64,000 bases of DNA from Sphingomonas chungangi (GCF_013778325.1 NZ_JACEIB010000003.1:62001-126000), one strand, 5' to 3'. Positions 49,118 to 60,017 are shown, counted from the first letter of the stretch. Notes: generated by a model from the sequence alone, not told the origin. Made by a program: numbers and translations.

Positions 49118-51292
49118 ATGCCGAACCTGCCCATCCCCGGCGCGCTTCGCCGGCTGCTGATTCCCGCTCTGCTGCTTTCCGCCGCCATGCCCGCGATGGC
49201 ACAGGCGCCGGCGGGCGCCGTCGTCCAGCCGCTGCCGCAGAGCACCGATCCGGCCGAGCTGCTTGCCCAGGCGCTGCGCACGCTGGCGACCGAACCCAAC
49301 AACCTGCAGGCCCTCACCGCCGCCGGGCACAATGCGCTGATCCTCGGCGATCCCAATGCCGCCGTCGGCTTCTTCGGCAAGGCGCAGGAGATCGCGCCCA
49401 ATGACGGGGGCGTGAAGGCGGGCCTCGGCTCCGCGCTGGTCCAGCTGGAAAAGCCGCAGGATGCGCTGCGCCTGTTCTCGGAGGCGAGCCGGCTCGGCGT
49501 GCCGGATGCGGATTTCGCCGAGGATCGGGGCCTCGCCTACGATCTTACCGGCGATCAGGCGCGCGCGCAGGCCGATTACCGCACCGTGCTCGCCTCGCAC
49601 CCCGATGACGACACCGCGCGGCGGCGGCTTGCGCTCTCGCAGGGCATTTCGGGGCAGAAGACGGCGGCGATCGCGACGCTCGATCCGCTGATCCGCAAGC
49701 GCGACATCGCCGCCTGGCGCGCGCAGACCTTCGTGCTGGCGATGGACGGCGACGCCAAGGGCGCCAACGACATCACCCGCATCATGCTGCCGCAGCAGGC
49801 GACGATGCTGCAGCCGTTCCTGGTGCGGCTCGCCACGCTGTCGCCGGCCGACAAGGCGCGCGCGGTGCATTTCGGCGAGATGCCGGCGACCGGCGCCACC
49901 TACACGCCGGCCCAGGTGGCGAGCGTCAGCGCGCCGGCCACCTACGCCTCGGCCCCGCCGCGCGAGACCGCGCCGGCGCCGCGCAGCGATCTTGCGCCGA
50001 TCCCGGCGAAGACGATCCCGCAGCCCGCGCCCGCCCCGCTGCAAGTGTCGGCCACCACGCCGAAGCCGGTCGAAACGAAGCGCCCGGCCGAAACTCCGGC
50101 ACCGGCTGCCGCATCGACCAACTATACGGCAGCGCCGCTCGCGCAGATCGCACTGACGCCTGCTGCACCGCAGCCCACCCCAGCTTCGCCCGCACCGAGC
50201 CCCGCCGTGCAGCTGGCGCAGGCCGAGCCGCATCGCGCCGAGATCGCCGGCCCGCCGGCTCCGCCGCCGGACGCGCTGCCGACCCCGGCGGCGCAGGGCC
50301 ATTACGATCTGCCGCACGATGCGGCGTCCAGGGCGCCGAGCCGGCCTGTCCGCGCGACCCCGGCGCCGGTAGTCGCGAAGACCGTCGGCACGCCGGTCGT
50401 CCACGGCAAGACCGCCACGGCCTCGGTCGATGATACGACGCCGGCCACCACGTCCAAGAAGTCTGCCAAGACCGAGCTGGCAAGCACCGACGACAGCGAC
50501 GCCAAGTCCACGAAGACGCGGGCCGCCAAGGTTTCGAAGGATGACGACACCGATCTCGCACTGGTGAAGGGCAGCAAGGCGAAGGCATCCGACGCCACGA
50601 AGCTCGCCGATGCGGACGATGACGATTGCGCGCCGGTCGCCAGGTCGAAGAGCAAGGCGCACGGCCGGACTGCGGGGAAGAAGAAGGCCTCGACCGCCTG
50701 CACGAAGCTGGCTTCGGCCGACGACGACAGCACCACCGCCACCAAGGCGAAGTCGGCCAGCGCCAAGGCCAGGCTTGCCGATGCGGACGACGAGGATTGC
50801 GCGCCCGCTCCGAAGTCGAAGGGCAAGAGCCACGGCAAGTCCAGCGCCAGGAAGACGGCATCCACCGCCTGCACCACGAAGCTCGCTTCGGCGGATGGCG
50901 GCGGCGACACGGCGGTCAAGACGAAGAAGGGTGCGAAGTCGAAATCCTCGACGTCGGACGATGCCGACGACAGCAAGACGAAGTCGTCGAAATCCGCCAA
51001 GGCCGAGAAGGGCAATCCCGAGCGCGTCTACGTCCAGGTCGCCGGCGGCGCCAACAGGGACGACATGGACAAGGCCTGGGCCGGCGTGAAGAAGAAGGCG
51101 CCCGATCTGATGAAGGGGCACAACCCCTCCACCACGCCGCTGCGCGCCACCAACCGCCTGCTCGTCGGCCCGTTCAAGGATGAGGACGAGGCGCAGGCTT
51201 TCGTCAACAAGATGGCGGCGAAGGGGCTTTCCGGCTTCACCTTCAAGAGCGCAAAGGGCCAGAAGGTCGAGAAGATCGACACCGGCAAATGA
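49118..51292 (+). CDS. TPR-SPOR envelope protein with a duplicated Lys/Asp-rich linker
   Basis: A 724-residue secreted protein. A signal peptide ([16 protein letters not shown]) is followed by a TPR-like region (about residues 45-220), a Pro/Ala-rich linker, a Lys/Asp/Ala-rich region with a duplicated 57-residue unit, and a C-terminal SPOR domain ([12 protein letters not shown]...[15 protein letters not shown]) that binds denuded septal glycan. This would place it at the division site. The next gene overlaps its stop (ATGA). The start is uncertain; ATG at 49118 has a weak ribosome site. Confidence 0.82.
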   Translation: MPNLPIPGALRRLLIPALLLSAAMPAMAQAPAGAVVQPLPQSTDPAELLAQALRTLATEPNNLQALTAAGHNALILGDPNAAVGFFGKAQEIAPNDGGVKAGLGSALVQLEKPQDALRLFSEASRLGVPDADFAEDRGLAYDLTGDQARAQADYRTVLASHPDDDTARRRLALSQGISGQKTAAIATLDPLIRKRDIAAWRAQTFVLAMDGDAKGANDITRIMLPQQATMLQPFLVRLATLSPADKARAVHFGEMPATGATYTPAQVASVSAPATYASAPPRETAPAPRSDLAPIPAKTIPQPAPAPLQVSATTPKPVETKRPAETPAPAAASTNYTAAPLAQIALTPAAPQPTPASPAPSPAVQLAQAEPHRAEIAGPPAPPPDALPTPAAQGHYDLPHDAASRAPSRPVRATPAPVVAKTVGTPVVHGKTATASVDDTTPATTSKKSAKTELASTDDSDAKSTKTRAAKVSKDDDTDLALVKGSKAKASDATKLADADDDDCAPVARSKSKAHGRTAGKKKASTACTKLASADDDSTTATKAKSASAKARLADADDEDCAPAPKSKGKSHGKSSARKTASTACTTKLASADGGGDTAVKTKKGAKSKSSTSDDADDSKTKSSKSAKAEKGNPERVYVQVAGGANRDDMDKAWAGVKKKAPDLMKGHNPSTTPLRATNRLLVGPFKDEDEAQAFVNKMAAKGLSGFTFKSAKGQKVEKIDTGK
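50600..50917 (+). repeat. Tandem duplication inside the SPOR-protein gene
   Basis: Two imperfect units about 171 bases apart, each coding LADADD-DCAP-KAHGK/KSHGK-ASTAC-KLASAD. Both keep two cysteines. The unit lies in the linker just before the SPOR domain. Confidence 0.75.
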
Positions 51293-52452
51293 CGGTGCCT
51301 TACGCCGCCGATCCGGCGCGCAGCCGGGGCAGGCTTCATCGCGAGCCGGGCGGCGAAACGCGCGGGCCGCGCGACGCCTTCCAGCGCGACCGCGACCGGA
51401 TCGTCCACGCCATCGCCTTCCGGCGGCTGCGCCACAAGACGCAGGTGTTCGTGGCGCCCGACGGCGATCACTTCCGCGTGCGCCTCACCCACAGCCTGGA
51501 GGTGGCGCAGATCGGCCGCACCATCGCGCGGGCATTGGGTCTGAACGAAGACCTCACCGAGGCTTTGTGTCTCGCCCACGATATCGGCCACCCGCCGTTC
51601 GGCCATGCCGGCGAGGACGCGCTGAAGGCCGCGACGATGCATGCCGGCGGCTTCGATCACAACGCCCACACGCTGCGCATCCTGACGAAGCTCGAAAGCC
51701 CCTATCCGGGCTGGGACGGGCTCAACCTGACGTGGGACATGCTGGAGGGGCTGGCCAAGCATAACGGCCCCGTCCGTCATCCCACCTGGGCGCTGCGCGA
51801 GGCCGATGCGGAGTTCCCGCTCGATCTCGAAAGCTGGCCGAGCCTGGAGGCGCAGATCGCCGCGATCGCCGACGATATCGCCTACGACAATCACGATATC
51901 GACGATGGCCTGCGCGCCGGGCTGCTCGATCTCGATGCTCTGTGCACGGTGGATTTCGTGGGCGCGCGCTGGCGGGCGGTGACCGCGCGTCACCCCGATT
52001 GCGCCAAGCCCGATCGCTTGCGCCGCGAACTGGTCCGCGACCAGATCGGCGCGATGGTCAACGACGTGATCGAGGAAAGCCGGAAGCGGATCGCGGAAAG
52101 CGGCGTCGCATCGGTGGACGAGGTGCGTGGGGCCGGGCGCCAGCTGGTCGGCTTCTCGCCGGCGATGGAGACGGACGAACGTGCTCTCAAGCGCTTCATG
52201 TACGCCACGCTCTACCACAGCGAGTCGCAGCTGGAGGTGGCGGAGGCCGCGCGCGGCCTGCTGACGCGTCTGTTCGCGGCCTATGCCGCCGATCCGTCGC
52301 TGCTGTCACCCCATTGGCAGGACACGCTGCCGGCCGAAGATCCGGCCCGCACCCGCCACATCGCCGATTTCATCGCCGGCATGACCGATCGCTACGCTAT
52401 CGCACGGCATATCGATGTGGTCGGGCCGGTGGCGATGCCCGAGGGCTTCTAG
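51289..52452 (+). CDS. dgt: dGTP triphosphohydrolase-like HD protein
   Basis: A 387-residue HD-domain enzyme that cleaves dGTP (or other dNTPs) to nucleoside and triphosphate. The HD motif is in [14 protein letters not shown], with the upstream histidine in [11 protein letters not shown] and RLRHKTQV of the family. It matches the deoxyguanosinetriphosphate triphosphohydrolase-like group rather than E. coli Dgt itself. ATG overlaps the previous stop. Its TAG shares a CTAG with the convergent gene. Confidence 0.92.
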   Translation: MTVPYAADPARSRGRLHREPGGETRGPRDAFQRDRDRIVHAIAFRRLRHKTQVFVAPDGDHFRVRLTHSLEVAQIGRTIARALGLNEDLTEALCLAHDIGHPPFGHAGEDALKAATMHAGGFDHNAHTLRILTKLESPYPGWDGLNLTWDMLEGLAKHNGPVRHPTWALREADAEFPLDLESWPSLEAQIAAIADDIAYDNHDIDDGLRAGLLDLDALCTVDFVGARWRAVTARHPDCAKPDRLRRELVRDQIGAMVNDVIEESRKRIAESGVASVDEVRGAGRQLVGFSPAMETDERALKRFMYATLYHSESQLEVAEAARGLLTRLFAAYAADPSLLSPHWQDTLPAEDPARTRHIADFIAGMTDRYAIARHIDVVGPVAMPEGF

Positions 52453-53879
52453 GCCGCCGCGCGCTGCATCCCCAGCCGCGGCAGAAGGCTTGATCCACGC
52501 CGCTCCGGCCCCTCCGGCATGCCCAGGCCGAAATGATCGAGCAGCGTCGGGAAGACGTCGAGGATCGACGCCTGCCCGGCATGGCGCACGCCCGATCCGG
52601 TGCGGATCCACAGCGCGCCGTCCGGGTGGTGGCGGCCGCTCTTGATGGCGTCGATGCGATACAGCAGCTCGCCGAAGCGGAGCGTCGCGCCGGTGGCATC
52701 GTCGATCACGGTCGCGTCAGCTTCGGTGCGGGTCGCGATCTGGCAACCGAAATAGAGCTGGGCTTCCTCCTCGGCCTTGTCGGCGAAGTCGAACAGGCGC
52801 CGTCCGCTCTCCATGCGCAGAGCGGCGATCCGTTCGCGCGCGGCATCACGCTGCGCGGTGGTTTCGAAGCGCGCCATATATTGATGCGTCATCGTCGGAT
52901 CGACCGACAGCCGCGCGATGTCCATCCGGTCGAGGAAGCCCTCGATATCGTGCAGCCGGTGGAAATGCTGCCCGCCCATCTCCTCGTGGCGGAGGAAGGG
53001 CTGCTGGCTGAGCGCGGTCATGAAGATCAGCAGCGCACCCTGCCGCTCCGCCAGCGTCATGAAGCGGCCGAGCAAAGCGTCCATCGCGCGATAGCCGAAG
53101 CGGATCGCGTCGCCATAGACGCCGATCTCGTCCGCATCGGGCCGCACCGTGAACGCCTCGGGATCGAGATGCCGCCAGTAGCTGTGCTGGAGGTGCGCGG
53201 TGCTGTTGATGAAGAAGCTGGCATAATCCGGCCGCTGGCGGCGGTAGAGCGCGCAGAACACGTCCGCCTGCAACCGGTCGAGGATGGCGACGCGGCGGTA
53301 GGAGAGGCGGGGATCGGAGAGCTTCTCCGATGCGAGTTGCCTCGCGATCGCGCTCACCGTGCCGGCGGACAGGCCGTGGCGCAGCAGGAAGGCTAGGAAG
53401 TTGGCCTGGTCGGCGAGGCCGGTGGACGCGCTGGCATTGCTGTATTCGCGCACCTGCCCGGAGACGAAGCGGTTGTAGGTGTTGAGCGCGGGCGGGAAGG
53501 CGTCGCCCTGCTCGGTCCACGGATCGGCGGCGAAGAAGCTGCCGGGGCTGGCGAAGGGCGCGACGTTCATGCTGGAGAAGCTGCCGACCGTGCGCCCCGC
53601 CGCGATCAGCGCGCGATAGATGTCGGTGTGCGGCGCGCGCGCGCCGTCGGTCAGGTGGAAGACGCGATGCTGGTCGTAGGCGAGGCCGGTGTGGGTGGAA
53701 TACCACTGGATCCACGGCTCGAGCAGCGCGCTGTCCTCGACGTCGGGCGTGGTGACGAAGCTGTCCGAGGTGGCGCGCAGCCGGGCGAAGTGCGGCAGGT
53801 CGCCGCTCGCGATCCAGCGATCGAGCAGCGCCGGGCACAGCTCGTTGAACTCCAGCATCAGAACCTTGCGCGGCGCCAT
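52449..53879 (-). CDS. Alkaline-phosphatase-superfamily protein, divergent metal site
   Basis: A 476-residue cytosolic protein with the overall pattern of type I phosphodiesterases: [16 protein letters not shown] near the N-terminus, WYSTHTGL in the nucleophile region, a HxxH-like TAHLQHSYW and a late [17 protein letters not shown]. The usual metal-binding residues differ: LDG(A/T) is LEFNE, and SDHG near the C-terminal half is ALSQQPF. It may use a different chemistry or be inactive. GAGGAG precedes the ATG. Function unknown. Confidence 0.7.
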   Translation of the reverse strand: MAPRKVLMLEFNELCPALLDRWIASGDLPHFARLRATSDSFVTTPDVEDSALLEPWIQWYSTHTGLAYDQHRVFHLTDGARAPHTDIYRALIAAGRTVGSFSSMNVAPFASPGSFFAADPWTEQGDAFPPALNTYNRFVSGQVREYSNASASTGLADQANFLAFLLRHGLSAGTVSAIARQLASEKLSDPRLSYRRVAILDRLQADVFCALYRRQRPDYASFFINSTAHLQHSYWRHLDPEAFTVRPDADEIGVYGDAIRFGYRAMDALLGRFMTLAERQGALLIFMTALSQQPFLRHEEMGGQHFHRLHDIEGFLDRMDIARLSVDPTMTHQYMARFETTAQRDAARERIAALRMESGRRLFDFADKAEEEAQLYFGCQIATRTEADATVIDDATGATLRFGELLYRIDAIKSGRHHPDGALWIRTGSGVRHAGQASILDVFPTLLDHFGLGMPEGPERRGSSLLPRLGMQRAAA

Positions 53880-54041
53880 CGGCGTGGGACTCCTCGGGGG
53901 ACGAGTCGTCTTACCAGATACGGGGCGGAGCGCTCAGCGGCGCGTCACGGTTAACGTCCCGATTTGTGGCAGGCAGGCGGGACGGCTTTTGGTGGGAAGT
54001 GCTCGGGCTGCTTTTGGAGCACCACGCGGCAACTTCGGCTG

Positions 54042-54440
54042 TTAGCCACGCCCCTTGGGGAAGTGTTGAATATCGGGCGAAAGCCGCACCCACGCATGCA
54101 TGGACTGCTCCCACACCGACCTCACAGGGGCTTGAAAAGAGGGGTCTGCTATCGAACCAACAGCTATTCCGACGAGGGTGGGATGCTTTCCGGCCTTCGC
54201 ATAAACAGTAGAACCGCACTCTGAACAAAAGAATGTCTCGAACGAGTTTCCTTCAGCAGTCGGGCGTTCATAGCGCTTTGCTGTGCCAGTAACGGTTATC
54301 TGGTCAGCCGGATAATATGCCATGACCCCGAAAGGTGCCCCAGTCCGGCGCTGGCAATCGATGCAATGGCAGGCAACAACTGCGGGTGTCGGGCCGGGCA
54401 AGCCTACCGACAACTGACCACACTGGCATTCGGCCTTCAT
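54042..54440 (-). CDS. GFA-family (glutathione-dependent formaldehyde-activating-like) protein
   Basis: A 132-residue zinc protein with the family cysteines: ECQCGQL near residue 5, CHCIDCQRRTG near 28 and CSECGS near 76. True GFA enzymes bind glutathione; most members have unknown substrates. Codon use and GC (about 55%) are lower than neighbours, suggesting transfer. ATG at 54440 follows GGGGG; 54452 is an alternative. It lies upstream of the AP-like gene on the same strand, 162 bases away. Confidence 0.85.
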   Translation of the reverse strand: MKAECQCGQLSVGLPGPTPAVVACHCIDCQRRTGAPFGVMAYYPADQITVTGTAKRYERPTAEGNSFETFFCSECGSTVYAKAGKHPTLVGIAVGSIADPSFQAPVRSVWEQSMHAWVRLSPDIQHFPKGRG

Positions 54441-54774
54441 GCGCGCCCCCATCCGCAGATCGGAGGAATGCTAGCAGGCTGGTGAACGGCAGCAAATGGG
54501 ATTGAAGATCAGACCTCGCCACGACCGCTATTGGGGCGACGGATCGTGGAGCGAGCGTGGCCGCTCTTCCAATGTAGGATTTCGCGTGAGAGGGTGGCGC
54601 CGACCGGAGTCGGCCGGCTCCTTCCCACCGTCGCGGGCCACCTGTAGGAATGTCTTTTTTCAGGCGCGCACCCTGTCAACTTCGTCAACTTCGCCCTCGC
54701 GCGTCCCGCATTTGCTCCGTCCGCCCCCCCGCGCTAAGGGCGCGGCCTTCATCGATCCAACGAAAAGACCGCCC
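54441..54774. other. Intergenic region between GFA and argS
   Basis: 334 bases between divergent genes, with a direct repeat GTCAACTTC-GTCAACTTC (near 54677-54695) and no gene I can support. The argS and GFA promoters must lie here, but no clear -35/-10 pair stood out. Confidence 0.5.
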
Positions 54775-56499
54775 GTGACGCTCTACATCCGCTTCGCCGA
54801 GGAGATCGGCCGCATTCTCGACCAGCTTGAGACCGAGGGGACCATCCCCGCCGGGCTGTCGCGACGCGCCGTCTCGATCGAGCCGCCGCGCGATGCGAGC
54901 CATGGCGATCTCTCCACCAACGCCGCGATGGTGCTGGCCAAGCCTGCGAACACGAACCCGCGCGCGCTGGCGGCCGCGATCGCGCCGAAGCTGGAGCAGG
55001 TGGAGGGCGTCACCGCCGTCGAGATCGCCGGCCCCGGCTTCATCAACATGCGCCTGGCGCCCGACGTATGGCGCGGCGAACTGGCCGAGATCCTCGCGGC
55101 GGGCGGCGATTACGGCCGCTCGACCGCCGGCAACGGCCACCGCGTCAACGTCGAATATGTCTCGGCCAACCCGACCGGGCCGATGCACATGGGCCATTGC
55201 CGGGGCGCGGTGGTGGGCGATGCGCTCGCCAGCCTGCTCGCCTTCGTCGGCCACCCGGTGACGCGCGAATATTACGTCAACGACGCCGGCGCGCAGGTGC
55301 AGACGCTCGGCCGCTCGGCGCACCTGCGCTACCGCGAGGCGCTGGGCGAGGATATCGGCGAGATCCCCGAAGGCTTCTATCCGGGCGATTATCTGAAGCC
55401 GGTCGGCTCTGCGCTCGCCGCCGAATATGGCACGCGCTACCAGTCCGCGCCGGAGAGCGAGTGGCTCGACCTGTTCCGCGAGAAGGCGGTCGCCGCGATG
55501 ATGGACATGATCCGCGCCGACCTCGCCCTGCTCGGCATCCATCACGACATCTTCGCGTCCGAGGCCGGCGTGCAGAAGGCCGGCAAGGTGGATGCCGCCT
55601 TCGCAGACCTGACCGCCAAGGGCTTGCTCTACCAGGGCGTGCTGGAGCCTCCCAAGGGCGAGCTTCCCGACGATTGGGAGCCGACCGAGATGACCCTGTT
55701 CCGCGCCACCGAATTCGGTGACGATCAGGATCGCCCGGTGCGCAAGTCCGACGGCGGGCTCACCTATTTCGGCACCGATCTCGCTTACCACGCGCAGAAG
55801 GCGGCCGAGGCGGACGAGCTGATCGACATCTGGGGCGCCGACCACGCCGGCACCGTCAAGCGCATCCAGGCGGCGGTGCAGGCGCTCACCGGGGGCAAGC
55901 GCTTCGACGTCAAGCTCGTCCAGATGGTCAAGCTGCTGCGCAACGGCGAGCCGGTGAAGATGTCCAAGCGCTCGGGCCAGTTCGTGACGCTGGCCGACGT
56001 GGTGAACGAGGTGGGCCGCGACGTGGTGCGCTTCACCATGCTCACCCGCAAGGCCGACGCGCAGATGGATTTCGACTTCGCCAAGGTGGTGGAGGCGTCG
56101 AAGGACAATCCGGTCTTCTACGTTCAATATGCCCATGCCCGCGTCTGCTCGGTGCAACGCAAGGCGAAGGGCGAGATGGGGCTGGAGGCGGCGGGCGCCG
56201 ATCTCTCCCGCCTCGACGACGAGGAATGGGGGCTGGTGAAGCTCGCCGCGCAATTCCCGCGTGTCGTCGAGCAGGCGGCGGGCACGCGCGAGCCGCACCG
56301 TGTCGCTTTCTATCTCTATGATCTGGCGGCGGCTTTCCATGCCTTGTGGAATCGCGGCAACGATCGTCCCGACCGTCGCTTTTTGGTGCAGGACGATCCC
56401 GAAACGACACAAGCAAGGCTTTCCCTCGCCGAGGGGATCGGGCAGATATTAAGAAATGGCCTGTCGATCATGGGGGTCGCGGCGGCCGAGGAGATGTAG
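54775..56499 (+). CDS. argS: Arginyl-tRNA synthetase
   Basis: Class I synthetase that charges tRNA-Arg. The 574-residue enzyme has the HIGH-type motif [13 protein letters not shown] and KMSKR in [10 protein letters not shown], plus the N-terminal Add-1 domain starting [13 protein letters not shown] and the anticodon-binding C-terminus ([17 protein letters not shown]). GTG at 54775; upstream frame is a leader. First gene of the conserved argS-SPOR-nagZ-scpAB-tatABC run. Confidence 0.97.
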   Translation: MTLYIRFAEEIGRILDQLETEGTIPAGLSRRAVSIEPPRDASHGDLSTNAAMVLAKPANTNPRALAAAIAPKLEQVEGVTAVEIAGPGFINMRLAPDVWRGELAEILAAGGDYGRSTAGNGHRVNVEYVSANPTGPMHMGHCRGAVVGDALASLLAFVGHPVTREYYVNDAGAQVQTLGRSAHLRYREALGEDIGEIPEGFYPGDYLKPVGSALAAEYGTRYQSAPESEWLDLFREKAVAAMMDMIRADLALLGIHHDIFASEAGVQKAGKVDAAFADLTAKGLLYQGVLEPPKGELPDDWEPTEMTLFRATEFGDDQDRPVRKSDGGLTYFGTDLAYHAQKAAEADELIDIWGADHAGTVKRIQAAVQALTGGKRFDVKLVQMVKLLRNGEPVKMSKRSGQFVTLADVVNEVGRDVVRFTMLTRKADAQMDFDFAKVVEASKDNPVFYVQYAHARVCSVQRKAKGEMGLEAAGADLSRLDDEEWGLVKLAAQFPRVVEQAAGTREPHRVAFYLYDLAAAFHALWNRGNDRPDRRFLVQDDPETTQARLSLAEGIGQILRNGLSIMGVAAAEEM

Positions 56500-56503
56500 G
56501 GCG

Positions 56504-57277
56504 ATGTCGGATTCGGGGCGGAGCATGGGCGGCAATGCGGACGAGGACCGCCTGCCCTGGCTGGAACCGGTCGAGGACGAGACCGCTGAGGAAGGCGTCT
56601 CCGCCGGCCGCCTGATCGCCGGGCTGGTCGCGGCGCTGGTGATCCTGGGCTGCGTCGTCGGCGGCGTCTATTGGCTGAAGCAGCGCGTCTCCGGCCCGGT
56701 CCAGACCGCCGATGGCGGCCCCGCGACGATCGCCGCGCCGGCCGGACCCTACAAGACCAAGCCCGCCGAAGAGGGCGGCATGCAGGTCAAGGGCCAGGGC
56801 GACAGCGCCTATGCCGCGAGCGAGGGCGCCGATCCGAACGCCAAGATCGATCTCTCCAAGGTGCCCGAGGCGCCGATCGCCAAGGGCACGCCCGCGCCGC
56901 AGCCCGAGGCGCCGAAGCCGACCCCCGCGCCCGCCAAGCCGGTCGAGACCGCCAAGGCGCCGGCTCCGGCCCCGGTGAGGCCCGCGCCCACGCCGAAGCC
57001 GGCCGCTCCGGCGCCCGCGCCCGTCCAGACCGCCGAGGCCCCGGCCGCCGGCGGCACCATCCAGCTCGGCGCGCTGCCGAGCGAAGCGGCGGCGAACGCG
57101 GCGTGGAAGTCGCTGTCCGGCCGCTATGGCTATCTGGCGGCGCTCCAGCATTCGGTGGTGAAGGCGGACGTCAACGGCAAGACCTATTACCGCCTGCGCG
57201 CGGCGGCGGGCGGAGATGCCTCGTCGGTCTGCTCGAAGCTCAAGGTGGCGGGCGAGGCTTGCACGGTCGTGAAGTGA
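56504..57277 (+). CDS. SPOR-domain membrane protein
   Basis: A 257-residue protein with a cytosolic acidic N-terminus (DEDRLPWLEPVED), one transmembrane helix (LIAGLVAALVILGCVVGGVYWL, about residues 34-55 written in full as positions only), a Pro/Ala-rich linker and a C-terminal SPOR domain (GTIQLGALPSEAAANAAWKSL). SPOR domains bind septal glycan lacking stem peptides. It starts four bases after argS and is coupled to nagZ downstream. Division-related role inferred. Confidence 0.88.
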   Translation: MSDSGRSMGGNADEDRLPWLEPVEDETAEEGVSAGRLIAGLVAALVILGCVVGGVYWLKQRVSGPVQTADGGPATIAAPAGPYKTKPAEEGGMQVKGQGDSAYAASEGADPNAKIDLSKVPEAPIAKGTPAPQPEAPKPTPAPAKPVETAKAPAPAPVRPAPTPKPAAPAPAPVQTAEAPAAGGTIQLGALPSEAAANAAWKSLSGRYGYLAALQHSVVKADVNGKTYYRLRAAAGGDASSVCSKLKVAGEACTVVK

Positions 57278-57295
57278 GGCCTAGCGCCTGACTGC

Positions 57296-58303
57296 ATGAT
57301 CCCCGCTTTCTTCGGCCTTTCCGGCCTCGCGCTGACCGATGCCGAGCGGAGCTTCTTCCGCTCGGCCGACCCCGCCGGCTTCATCCTGTTCAAGCGCAAC
57401 TGCGGCGATCGCCAGCAGATGAAGGCGCTGACGGACGACCTGCGCAGCCTCGTCGGTCGCGACGACGTGCCGATCCTGATCGATCAGGAAGGCGGCCGGG
57501 TGCAGCGCATGGGGCCACCAGAATGGCCGAAGCTGCCGGCGGGCGAGGCGTTCGCGCGGCTGTGGGACAGGGCGCCCGTCTCCGCGATGGAGGCGGCGCG
57601 GGTCAACGCCAAGGCGATCGCGGTGATGCTGCGCGAGGTCGGCGTCAATGTCGACTGCCTGCCGCTGCTCGACGTCCGCCGGCCCGATGCCGATGCGGTG
57701 ATCGGCGACCGGGCGCTCGGCACCGAGCCGAAGCAGGTCGCGTCGCTCGGCCGCCTCGTGATCGACGGCTTGCGCGAGGGCGGGGTGGTTGGGGTGGTCA
57801 AGCACATGCCCGGCCATGGCCGCACCCATCTCGACACCCACAAGGCGCTGCCGATCATCGAGGCGACCGACGCGGAGCTGGCCGAGGATATCCAGCCCTT
57901 CCGCCAGCTCAACGACGCGCCGATGGGGATGACCGCACACCTCGTCTATGCGGCGTGGGATGCCGAGCGACCGGCGAGCCAGTCGACCATCGTCGTGCAG
58001 GAGATCATCCGTGGCCGGATCGGCTTCGATGGGCTGTTGATGTCGGACGATCTTGGCATGCACGCGCTCTCCGGCGATTTCGGCGCGCGCGCGGTCGGCG
58101 CACTGGCGGCTGGGACCGACATCGCGCTTCATTGCTCCGGCGAGATGACCGAGATGGAGACGGTGGCCGGCGCGCTCGGATCGATTCCGGAGGTGAGCTA
58201 CGATCGCCTCCAGCGCGCGATGGCGACGATCGCGACGCAGGCATCGGACGAAAGCTTCGAGGACCTGGTCGCCAAGCGCGATTCGCTGCTCGCCCTGGCC
58301 TGA
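57296..58303 (+). CDS. nagZ: Beta-N-acetylhexosaminidase NagZ (GH3)
   Basis: Cleaves GlcNAc from recycled muropeptides in the cytosol; its product can induce AmpC in some bacteria. The 335-residue GH3 enzyme has IDQEGGRVQR, KHMPGHGRTHLDTH (His/Asp acid-base dyad loop) and the nucleophile MSDDLGM. Normal length. It starts 18 bases after the SPOR gene. A palindrome follows the stop. Confidence 0.96.
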   Translation: MIPAFFGLSGLALTDAERSFFRSADPAGFILFKRNCGDRQQMKALTDDLRSLVGRDDVPILIDQEGGRVQRMGPPEWPKLPAGEAFARLWDRAPVSAMEAARVNAKAIAVMLREVGVNVDCLPLLDVRRPDADAVIGDRALGTEPKQVASLGRLVIDGLREGGVVGVVKHMPGHGRTHLDTHKALPIIEATDAELAEDIQPFRQLNDAPMGMTAHLVYAAWDAERPASQSTIVVQEIIRGRIGFDGLLMSDDLGMHALSGDFGARAVGALAAGTDIALHCSGEMTEMETVAGALGSIPEVSYDRLQRAMATIATQASDESFEDLVAKRDSLLALA

Positions 58304-58311
58304 CCCCCCCT

Positions 58312-58398
58312 CCGTTCGGGCTGAGCCTGTCGAAGCCCTGCCCTTTCTTGAACCGTCCACAGAAAAGGACAGCCCTTCGACAACCTCAGGGCGAACGG
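58312..58398. repeat. Dispersed palindrome between nagZ and scpA
   Basis: Arms CCGTTCGGGCTGAGCCTGTC... and ...GCGAACGG, with inner AAGCCCTGCCCTTT/AAAGGACAGCCCTT. It is related to, but not identical with, the elements at 31795 and 39471. Confidence 0.8.
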
Positions 58399-58436
58399 GG
58401 ATGGTTGACCGCGTAGAGAAGCGTTAGCCTCTGGCT

Positions 58437-59165
58437 GTGGACCAGGCCGAAGACACCCTCACCATCGACATAGACGGCTGGGAAGGGCCGCTCGACCTGC
58501 TGCTGGCGCTCGCCCGGCAGCAGAAGGTGGATCTGCGCGAGCTGTCGATTCTCGCGCTGGTCGAGCAATATCTCGGCTTCATCGAGAGCGCCAAACAGCT
58601 CAGGCTGGAGCTGGCGGCCGATTATCTCGTGATGGCGGCGTGGCTGGCCTATCTCAAATCCGGCTTGCTGCTGCCGCGCGATCCCGAGGTCGAGCCTTCA
58701 CCCGAGGAACTGGCGTTCCGTCTGCAACTGCGTCTCCAGCGGCTCGACGCGATGCGTGAAGCCGGCAGCCGACTCATGGGGCGCGACCGGATCGGCCGCG
58801 ACGTGTTCGTGCGCGGCGCACCGGAAGGTCTCAAGGTGATCCGCAAGGCCGCATGGCAGGCCGAGCTGTTCGACCTGATCGCGGCCTACGGCGCCATCAC
58901 CGCGCGCAACAAGCCGGTGATGCACGTCGTCGCGCGTCGCCCGGTCATGACGCTGGAGGCGGCGCTGCAGCGCGTCGAGGCGATGCTGGGCCATGCGGTC
59001 GACTGGACGGCGCTGGAACGCTTCCTGCCCGCCACGCTCGATCCGCAGCTGGCCAAATCCTCCCGCGCGTCCAGCTTCCTCGCGATGCTGGAACTCGCCA
59101 AGCAGGGCCGGCTGGAACTGCGGCAGGAAGAGGCATTCGACACGCTCTGGGTGCGCGCCGCATGA
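58437..59165 (+). CDS. scpA: Segregation and condensation protein A
   Basis: The kleisin that links SMC heads and ScpB to condense chromosomes. The 242-residue protein has the N-terminal FEGPLDLLL-like motif (WEGPLDLLLALARQQK) and the C-terminal winged-helix region. GTG at 58437. Its stop overlaps scpB (ATGA). Confidence 0.95.
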   Translation: MDQAEDTLTIDIDGWEGPLDLLLALARQQKVDLRELSILALVEQYLGFIESAKQLRLELAADYLVMAAWLAYLKSGLLLPRDPEVEPSPEELAFRLQLRLQRLDAMREAGSRLMGRDRIGRDVFVRGAPEGLKVIRKAAWQAELFDLIAAYGAITARNKPVMHVVARRPVMTLEAALQRVEAMLGHAVDWTALERFLPATLDPQLAKSSRASSFLAMLELAKQGRLELRQEEAFDTLWVRAA

Positions 59166-59734
59166 TCGGCCATGACGAGCGCGCGGTCGAGGCGGTGCTG
59201 TTCGCCGCCGAAAACCCGCTCACCAAATCCGAGATCGAAGCGGCCGCAGGCGAAGGTGTTGACGTTGCCGCCGGTCTCGCCGCGCTTGCGGAAAGCTATG
59301 CGGATCGCGGTATCCATCCGGTCGAGCGCGGCGGGCGCTGGCATTTCCAGACCGCGCCGGACCTCGCCCACATCCTGCGCCGCGAGCGCGAGGAACCGCG
59401 CAAATTGAGCCGCGCGGCGATCGAGACGCTCGCCATCATCGCCTATCACGAGCCGGTCAGCCGCGCCGAGATCGAGGCGATCCGCGGCGTCCAGATCAGC
59501 AAGGGCACGCTCGACGTGCTGATGGAGGCGGGCTGGGTGCGCCCCGCCGGCCGTCGCGAGGTGCCCGGCCGGCCCCTCACCTACGCCACCACGGCGGGCT
59601 TCCTTACCCATTTCGGGCTGGAGAGCCGTCGCGACCTGCCCGGCATCGAGGATCTGCGCGCCGCCGGCCTGCTCGATCCCGTCGAGGACATGCTGATGCA
59701 CGCGGAGGTGGAAACCGGCGGCGAGGACGACTAG
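59162..59734 (+). CDS. scpB: Segregation and condensation protein B
   Basis: Dimer of winged helices that binds ScpA. The 190-residue protein has AVEAVLFAAENPLTKSE, LAIIAYHEPVSRAEIEAIRG, and GRPLTYATTAGFLTHFGL, the family signatures. A normal short acidic tail. Start overlaps scpA. Confidence 0.95.
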   Translation: MIGHDERAVEAVLFAAENPLTKSEIEAAAGEGVDVAAGLAALAESYADRGIHPVERGGRWHFQTAPDLAHILRREREEPRKLSRAAIETLAIIAYHEPVSRAEIEAIRGVQISKGTLDVLMEAGWVRPAGRREVPGRPLTYATTAGFLTHFGLESRRDLPGIEDLRAAGLLDPVEDMLMHAEVETGGEDD

Positions 59735-59762
59735 ATAGGGCGCTCCTGTTTGGAGAATGGTC

Positions 59763-60017
59763 ATGGGTCTGTCCCCGATTCACATCATCCTGCTCGCGCT
59801 GGTCGCGGTGCTGGTGCTCGGCGGCGGGCGTTTCTCGGCGCTGATGGGCGATGTCGCCAAGGGCGTGAAGCAGTTCAAGAAGGGCATGGCCGAGGACGAT
59901 TCCACCGATCGCCCCGAGCCGCCGCGCCCGTCGCCGCGCCTGCAGGCGCAGCAGCCCGCCGAGCCGATCGTCGAGCACAATCCGGCCCCGGTTCGTGAGG
60001 ACCGGCCGCTTCCGTGA
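59763..60017 (+). CDS. tatA: Sec-independent translocase TatA
   Basis: Forms the twin-arginine pore with TatBC. The 84-residue protein has one transmembrane helix (IHIILLALVAVLVLGG) then the FxxLM-type ... GKGVKQFKKG amphipathic helix and an acidic/Pro tail. GGAGA lies eight bases before ATG 59763, so I reject the ATG six bases upstream. Confidence 0.93.
   Translation: MGLSPIHIILLALVAVLVLGGGRFSALMGDVAKGVKQFKKGMAEDDSTDRPEPPRPSPRLQAQQPAEPIVEHNPAPVREDRPLP

Noticed and set aside
48962-51121. 719-codon Arg/Gly-rich frame antisense to the SPOR protein
   Set aside because: Product is arginine/glycine-rich without any motif; explained by codon bias of the opposite strand.
54685-56412. 575-codon frame antisense to argS
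   Set aside because: Shadow of a certain housekeeping gene; no start context or domain.
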